The position numbers and the translations under genes were made by a program. From contig CALJCU010000240.1 of NCBI GenBank assembly GCA_938023885.1, positions 1 to 11,644 on the forward strand: a stretch of 11,644 bases of DNA. The letters run 5' to 3'. This DNA is from an uncultured Prevotella sp. (GTDB lineage: Bacteria > Bacteroidota > Bacteroidia > Bacteroidales > Bacteroidaceae). Below are positions 7,649-11,644 of this stretch, piece by piece; positions within the stretch are counted from its first letter, which is position 1; each line of letters starts with the position of its first letter. The notes under the pieces are model-generated. The model saw only the letters and a list, made by a program, of their open reading frames with translations, ran no database searches and was not told where the DNA came from.

Positions 7649-7678
7649 GCAGGAGAACATTGTTTCTCCTGCTTTTTT
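7649..7678 (+). terminator. Intrinsic terminator of pckA
   Basis: GCAGGAGAA (7649-7657) pairs perfectly with TTCTCCTGC (7664-7672) around a six-base loop, followed by six T (7673-7678). It lies 39 nt after the pckA stop and ends about 30 nt before the stop of the convergent transporter gene. Confidence 0.92.
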
Positions 7679-7709
7679 GTTTTCACGGTTTTATCACAAA
7701 ATTACAAAA

Positions 7710-9701
7710 TCATTTCTTTACCCTCGTTGCTCTGATAAAATAGCAGATCAGGCAGATGTAAGCCACAAGCGATGCAACTTCCGAGAGCGGATTGCTCCAC
7801 CATCGGTCAGCGATAGACAGCTCGATGCCGCCGAACTTCAACAACGCTGAGACAACGCCCATCAAAGCTCCACCTGCAATGAATCCACTTGCGATGAGTG
7901 TACCCTTCTCTCCCCGGGCCTTGTTGGCTGCTGCATCCCTCGAGCGGGTCGTGACAAACCAGTTGATGGCGCCACCTACGACAAGCGGCACGTTGAGCTC
8001 CAGCGGAATGAACATGCCGAGGGCAAAAGCGAGAGCCGGAATGTGACAGCGGTCGAGGACGATAGCCATCACGGCTCCGATAGCATAGAGAATCCACGGT
8101 GCCCCTACTCCATTCATCAGCGGATCAATGACAGCAGCCATGGCGTTAGCCTGCGGAGCGGCGAGCTGGCCACTCGCGAAGCCATAGGTCTTGTTGAGTA
8201 CGATCATCACACCTACGACGGTTGCTGCACTAACGATGGTACCCAAGAACTTCCAGGTCTCCTGCTTGGCCGGGGTGGTACCAATCCAGTAACCAATCTT
8301 CAGGTCAGTGATGAAACTTCCAGCCATCGACAATGCCGTGCATACTACACCGCCCATAATCAAAGCTGCGAGCATGCCCGACGGACCTTTCAAGCCCACA
8401 GCCACCATGACGACAGAGGCAAGGATAAGCGTCATGAGTGTCATTCCAGAGACAGGGTTGCTGCCCACGATGGCGATGGCATTGGCTGCCACAGTCGTGA
8501 AGAGGAAGGCGATGACGGTCACCAGGAGGATGCCGGTGACGGCATAGAGCAGATTGCCTTGCATCACACCCAACCAAAAGAACACGAAAGTGATAAGCAG
8601 TGTCACGATGGAACCGATGGCGATAATCTTAAACGGGATGTCGCGCTGCGTGCGCTTCACCGTTGCTGCCGCATTGCTCTTTCCTCTCAGTTCCTTCGAG
8701 GCAAGGCTGACGGCTCCCTTGATAATGCCCCAACTCCTGATGATTCCGATGACACCTGCCATGGCGATACCGCCGATACCAATGGAACGGGCATAAGCCT
8801 TGAAGATATCTTCCGGCGACATGGCCCCAACAGTAGCGGTGATGGCCGGATCCCACATGTTCAGCACCTGATCGTGGAAAATGACAGACATCCCAGGCAC
8901 GATAAGCCACCACACGGCGAGTGAGCCGAAGGTGATATAGAGTGCATATTTAAGGCCGACAATGTAACCGAGACCGAGCACGGCAGCACCGGTATTGACC
9001 TTGAAGACGAGCTTCGCCCTGTCAGCAAGCTCCTGACCGAGACCGATGACGCGCGAGGTGAAGTTCTCATTCCACCAGCCGAAAGTAGAGACAATGAAGT
9101 CGTAGAGACCACCGATGATACCCGCGAAGAGCAAGGGCTTGGCCTGATCACCGCCTTTCTCACCCGAGACAAGAACCTGGGTCGTTGCCGTGGCTTCCGG
9201 GAAAGGATACCTGCCGTGCATGTCGCTGACGAAATATTTGCGGAAGGGAATGAGGAACAGGATGCCGAGCACTCCTCCTAAGGCCGAGGCGAAGAACATC
9301 TTCATGAACGAAGAGGTCATCTCCGGATATTTGGCCTGGAGAATGTAGATGGCGGGGAGCGTGAAGATGGCTCCGGCTACGACGGCACCCGAGCAGGCAC
9401 CGATACTCTGGATAATGACGTTCTCACCCAACGCCTTGTTGCGCTTGGCAGCCGTACTCACACCCACGGCAATGATAGCGATTGGGATAGCTGCCTCAAA
9501 CACCTGACCGACCTTCAGTCCTAAGTAAGCTGCGGCGGCAGAGAAGAGCATTGCCATAACGATACCCCACGTCACCGACCATGCGTTGACCTCCGGGTAG
9601 ACCTTGTCGGGCCGCATGATAGGAGTATACTCCTCCCCCGGCTTTAGCTCCCGGAACGCATTGTCGGGAAGTTGTGCTGTCTCTTTTTCCTTGTCCTGCA
9701 T
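7710..9701 (-). CDS. Oligopeptide transporter, OPT family
   Basis: OPT proteins are inner-membrane, proton-coupled carriers for small peptides and, in some branches, metal chelates. This 663-residue protein is highly hydrophobic, with roughly 14-16 membrane segments, a hydrophilic N-terminus (residues 1-38) and a charged linker near 335-355. Family-like motifs are GSNPVSGMT (413-421), YPFPEATATTQVL (165-177) and the TDLKIGYWIGTTPAKQ stretch (465-480). The length agrees with the bacterial OPT group. ATG 9701-9699 follows the stop of the predicted peptidase gene by 15 nt, so both are likely made from one transcript starting near 10531. The substrate cannot be named from sequence, but the peptidase partner suggests a peptide. 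No terminator with a T-run is seen on its own strand; the pckA hairpin could serve both sides. Confidence 0.92.
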   Translation of the reverse strand: MQDKEKETAQLPDNAFRELKPGEEYTPIMRPDKVYPEVNAWSVTWGIVMAMLFSAAAAYLGLKVGQVFEAAIPIAIIAVGVSTAAKRNKALGENVIIQSIGACSGAVVAGAIFTLPAIYILQAKYPEMTSSFMKMFFASALGGVLGILFLIPFRKYFVSDMHGRYPFPEATATTQVLVSGEKGGDQAKPLLFAGIIGGLYDFIVSTFGWWNENFTSRVIGLGQELADRAKLVFKVNTGAAVLGLGYIVGLKYALYITFGSLAVWWLIVPGMSVIFHDQVLNMWDPAITATVGAMSPEDIFKAYARSIGIGGIAMAGVIGIIRSWGIIKGAVSLASKELRGKSNAAATVKRTQRDIPFKIIAIGSIVTLLITFVFFWLGVMQGNLLYAVTGILLVTVIAFLFTTVAANAIAIVGSNPVSGMTLMTLILASVVMVAVGLKGPSGMLAALIMGGVVCTALSMAGSFITDLKIGYWIGTTPAKQETWKFLGTIVSAATVVGVMIVLNKTYGFASGQLAAPQANAMAAVIDPLMNGVGAPWILYAIGAVMAIVLDRCHIPALAFALGMFIPLELNVPLVVGGAINWFVTTRSRDAAANKARGEKGTLIASGFIAGGALMGVVSALLKFGGIELSIADRWWSNPLSEVASLVAYICLICYFIRATRVKK

Positions 9702-9716
9702 ATTTTTGTTTATTGA

Positions 9717-10517
9717 TTATTTCACGGTGACATGCCAGCAGCCTTGATTCACCTCATATTTGATGAGACAACGGTTCTTCTTCCGCATGTCGCGCATGAC
9801 CTCAGCGAGCACCCATTTGAGCGTGTCGTTTCTCACCTCCCGCCGATGCTCTCCCGGAGCCTCCACGGTCTTGTAGCGGTTGTAAGCCACATCGAAGGTG
9901 GTGCCGAAGAGATGGCAACTATTTTGCTTGGCATTGGCATTCTTCTTCTGAAGTTTCGCCACGTCGGCTTTTGTACGAAGCACGCTCGTTACGATAATCT
10001 TGTGAAGGGGAATATGCTTGACCACCAATGAGTCGTAAAAGTTTCGGCCGATATCCTGAAGAAGCACAGCGGCCCGGGGCACGAGGAAGGGGGAACTATC
10101 GCGCAGACGGTCAACGAAGAAGTAAGGGTTGGAACCGATATAAACCAGTGAAGACAGGTGTTTCGAGGCATCGGTACTGTCAGCTACCGGCTTCACGCCC
10201 CACTTCTGAGCTGCGAGGAGCTGTACATCGTTCTGATCGGGAAAAGACACCTCGAAACCCGGCACACTATAGATGCGGCTGCTTACCTCCTTGCCGTTTT
10301 TATCTTTGAAAGGTGTTTGCATGTCGCCATTCTCCAATGGTACGGGAGCTGCAGCGATCGCCTTACGGCTGCTTGTCGACGTGATGGTCGCGGCTCTTTC
10401 CCCTGACTTTGTCGCCTTTCCATTAGTGGCTATTGAGGGGAATATCAGGCGAATAAGAGCAAGAAAGGCAGTCGCTGCAAAGAAGTATATTATGAATTGT
10501 CTCTTGGAAATCTTCAT
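9717..10517 (-). CDS. Predicted membrane-anchored LAS-type metallopeptidase (DUF5715-like)
   Basis: The protein has 266 residues from ATG 10517-10515. One hydrophobic segment (about 7-26) is a signal peptide or N-terminal anchor, followed by a Ser/Thr/Ala-rich linker and a periplasmic domain. The C-terminal half has the pattern of LAS/M15-like zinc peptidases that cut peptidoglycan peptides: SVLRT with Arg181, then SCHLFGTTFD (200-209) fitting SxHxxGxxxD with ligands His202 and Asp209, then Glu255 and CWHVTV with His262 as third ligand. It resembles the Bacteroidota family DUF5715. An in-frame TTG at 10538 would add seven residues but sits inside the promoter box, so ATG 10517 is preferred. 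The OPT transporter gene follows after 15 nt. Peptidase activity is inferred from motifs; a role in wall turnover or peptide supply is a guess. Confidence 0.8.
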   Translation of the reverse strand: MKISKRQFIIYFFAATAFLALIRLIFPSIATNGKATKSGERAATITSTSSRKAIAAAPVPLENGDMQTPFKDKNGKEVSSRIYSVPGFEVSFPDQNDVQLLAAQKWGVKPVADSTDASKHLSSLVYIGSNPYFFVDRLRDSSPFLVPRAAVLLQDIGRNFYDSLVVKHIPLHKIIVTSVLRTKADVAKLQKKNANAKQNSCHLFGTTFDVAYNRYKTVEAPGEHRREVRNDTLKWVLAEVMRDMRKKNRCLIKYEVNQGCWHVTVK

Positions 10518-10535
10518 CTTAGCCAAATTATTACG

Positions 10536-10543
10536 CAAAGGTA
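10536..10543 (-). promoter_or_regulatory. -7 box of the peptidase-OPT operon promoter
   Basis: TACCTTTG (10543-10536) fits TAnnTTTG. The best -33 candidate, TTG at 10563-10561, is at 17 nt, a little short of the usual 19-20. A start near 10531 leaves a leader of about 14 nt before ATG 10517. Confidence 0.5.
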
Positions 10544-10634
10544 ATGATTTCTATCAACAACAAGGAAAAATTCTTCAAAAATGTTGAACTCTGTGATTCC
10601 GCTTTCATTGGCCAGGCTATGGCATGGACTGATA

Positions 10635-11291
10635 TCAGATAAACTGCATCAGAATATCCCACACGGCGATAATATGGCACACACTGCCGAGGAGTACGAA
10701 GAAGTGAAAGACCGTGTGCATGTATTTGCGCTTATGTTGGGTATAGAACAAGGCACCCGTGATGTAAGCCACGCCCTCGGCAATGATCCATATCACGGCA
10801 CTTGCCGACACGCAATCGACCAGAGGTTTGAATGCTACGAGCACACTCAGCCCCATGCCGATGTAAGCCAAGGTCTCGATGTTACTGTGTCCTTCGAGAT
10901 GACGGAAAGAGATGATGGTTCCCAAGATGGCACAGAGCCACACGAAAATGAACAGTCCCCATCCCCACAGGCCCTGTTGGCGCAGGGCGATGAGTGTGAT
11001 CGGTGAATAGGACCCGGCGATGTGCCAGTAGATGGCGGCATGATCCCACTTCCGCAGCCGCTCCTTCCATACGGACCGTGCCGAAAGCGCGTGGTAGACC
11101 GTAGAAGCGACATAGCTCGAGAGCATGCCGAAGAGATAGAGGATGACGCCAGCCGAAGCCCATCCGTTATGGTAACGGAAGCACCAGACAAGGAAGACGG
11201 CACCGAAGACTACACCAAGGACTATTCCCCCGGCGTGGCTCCATGAGTTCCATAGCTCTTCCTTATGAGAGAAAAATATCTTTCTGTGCAT
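10635..11291 (-). CDS. PAQR / hemolysin III family membrane protein (TrhA-like)
   Basis: A 218-residue integral membrane protein with about seven hydrophobic segments, the normal size for bacterial hemolysin III/PAQR proteins. Family residues are visible: SHAGG (18-22), the S-x3-H pair in ASTVYHA (Ser63, His67), DHAAIYWHIAGSYSP with Asp83, and the C-terminal HTVFH (His192, His196) plus His206. In related receptors these His/Asp residues bind zinc and form a hydrolase-like site. Bacterial members are linked to membrane-energy or lipid homeostasis; the old name hemolysin does not show a toxin role. The gene has its own strong promoter and a short leader with a stable hairpin. It ends 117 nt before the peptidase gene, which has its own -7 box, so co-transcription is possible but not needed. 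Confidence 0.92.
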   Translation of the reverse strand: MHRKIFFSHKEELWNSWSHAGGIVLGVVFGAVFLVWCFRYHNGWASAGVILYLFGMLSSYVASTVYHALSARSVWKERLRKWDHAAIYWHIAGSYSPITLIALRQQGLWGWGLFIFVWLCAILGTIISFRHLEGHSNIETLAYIGMGLSVLVAFKPLVDCVSASAVIWIIAEGVAYITGALFYTQHKRKYMHTVFHFFVLLGSVCHIIAVWDILMQFI

Positions 11292-11312
11292 TCGTATGTT
11301 TCTTCCGCAGGT

Positions 11313-11331
11313 GACGGCCCTAGTGGCCGTC
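11313..11331 (-). other. Hairpin in the PAQR gene leader
   Basis: GACGGCC (11313-11319) and GGCCGTC (11325-11331) form a perfect 7-bp GC-rich stem with a five-base loop, within about 10 nt of the predicted transcript start and 22 nt upstream of the ATG. Its core CCTAGTGGCCG nearly repeats CCTAATGGCCG in the hairpin after the GH43 gene. It may protect the 5' end of the message or belong to a repeat family. Confidence 0.5.
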
Positions 11332-11340
11332 CGCCAACAG

Positions 11341-11371
11341 CAAAGTTAACAATAAATGCAAAAACCGCAAA
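11341..11371 (-). promoter_or_regulatory. Promoter of the PAQR gene
   Basis: A TTTG -33 box (11371-11368) lies exactly 19 nt before the -7 box TAACTTTG (11348-11341), a near-ideal Bacteroidota promoter. The transcript should start near 11336, giving a leader of about 45 nt. The -33 box falls inside the clpB terminator. Confidence 0.75.
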
Positions 11372-11410
11372 GGAAACCGCAGAATTTTCATCTGCGATCT
11401 CTTTTGCGGT
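11360..11410 (-). terminator. Intrinsic terminator of clpB
   Basis: On the minus strand ACCGCAAA (11410-11403) pairs with TTTGCGGT (11371-11364), with an inner 6-bp stem CGCAGA/TCTGCG (11396-11391 with 11383-11378) and a 7-nt loop. A TTTTT run ends at 11360. The hairpin has mismatches between the two stems. It lies about 84 nt after the clpB stop. Confidence 0.7.
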
Positions 11411-11494
11411 CATAGTATGAATTGCCTTCAGCAATTGATGCTTCTGCATTTGACTGTCTTTTGGGTTTCTGTCCTACTGGCGGACTTCTCCCTT

Positions 11495-11644
11495 TTAGTT
11501 CTTGAACACGAGCCCTTTGCCGTCGGCATCGATAATGATAGGCTTGTCGCGAAGCACCTGCTCTGCAAGAATCTTCTTGGAGAGGTCATTAAGGACATAG
11601 TCCTGAATGGCGCGCTTCACAGGACGAGCACCAAAATCAGGATC
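11495..11644 (-). CDS. clpB: ATP-dependent disaggregase ClpB, C-terminal end only
   Basis: The last 49 codons and TAA stop of a gene that enters from the right edge. The opening DPDFGARPVKRAIQ followed by DYVLNDLSKKIL matches the C-terminal small domain of ClpB, where the GARP sensor-2 arginine contacts ATP bound in the second AAA+ ring. ClpB is a cytoplasmic hexamer that works with DnaK to pull apart heat-aggregated proteins. The tail after ILAEQVL ends in GLVFKN, slightly short but normal for Bacteroidota. Everything upstream, including the start and any heat-shock control, is outside the window. Assignment to ClpB rather than ClpA or ClpC rests on the YVLNDLSKKIL context. Confidence 0.88.
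   Translation of the reverse strand, partial: DPDFGARPVKRAIQDYVLNDLSKKILAEQVLRDKPIIIDADGKGLVFKN

Noticed and set aside
6017..7660. 547-codon open frame antisense to pckA
   Set aside because: pckA is unmistakable on the other strand, and its strong third-position codon bias removes stops from this antisense frame. The translation shows no recognisable domain.
8043..8924. 293-codon plus-strand frame opposite the OPT gene
   Set aside because: It is very rich in His, Asp and Ser, as expected from reading a membrane protein gene backwards, and overlaps a well-supported transporter.
11420..11436. AATTGC-CTTCA-GCAATT hairpin after clpB
   Set aside because: Perfect but only 6 bp and AT-rich, with no T-run. 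The larger hairpin at 11364-11410 is the better terminator.

Overview
The window looks like a stretch of a Bacteroidota chromosome, most likely from the Prevotellaceae or a close relative. The evidence is the type of proteins (a Bacteroidota-style hybrid two-component sensor facing a GH43 enzyme, a DUF5715-like protein) and repeated upstream matches to the Bacteroidota promoter (-7 box TAnnTTTG, sometimes with a TTTG/TTG -33 box 19-20 nt upstream). Classical Shine-Dalgarno sequences are absent. No phage, insertion sequence, CRISPR array, tRNA or rRNA is visible. Most of the region is ordinary housekeeping and nutrient-use chromosome.

Layout. (1) 1-1950, minus strand: N-terminal periplasmic sensor half of a hybrid two-component regulator, running off the left edge and broken by one frameshift near 1014. 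(2) 2140-3876, plus: secreted GH43 glycoside hydrolase, divergent from the sensor, with short direct repeats in the shared promoter region. No susC/susD genes are in view. (3) 3877-4076: 200 bp of non-coding sequence with a hairpin and degenerate repeats. (4) Minus strand: upp (4969-5631), then an SDR oxidoreductase (4077-4838), separated by a Bacteroidota-type palindromic repeat. (5) 5632-5992: divergent promoters and leaders of upp and pckA. (6) 5993-7609, plus: pckA, with a strong intrinsic terminator. (7) Minus strand: a PAQR/hemolysin III membrane protein (10635-11291), then a predicted membrane-anchored LAS-type metallopeptidase (9717-10517), then an OPT oligopeptide transporter (7710-9701); the last two are only 15 nt apart and look like an operon. 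(8) 11495-11644, minus: the last 49 codons of clpB, followed by a hairpin terminator that shares bases with the next promoter.

How the genes relate. The sensor and the GH43 enzyme probably form a small hemicellulose-sensing and degrading unit. upp salvages uracil and pckA links oxaloacetate and phosphoenolpyruvate in fermentative or gluconeogenic carbon flow. The peptidase/OPT pair may release and import peptides, possibly from cell wall, but this is inference from gene order and motifs.

Nothing here is convincingly a new defence or mobile system. The items most worth a second look are the frameshifted sensor, the peptidase/OPT pair, the overlapping terminator and promoter between clpB and the PAQR gene, the competing hairpins in the upp leader, and the repeat cluster downstream of the GH43 gene.
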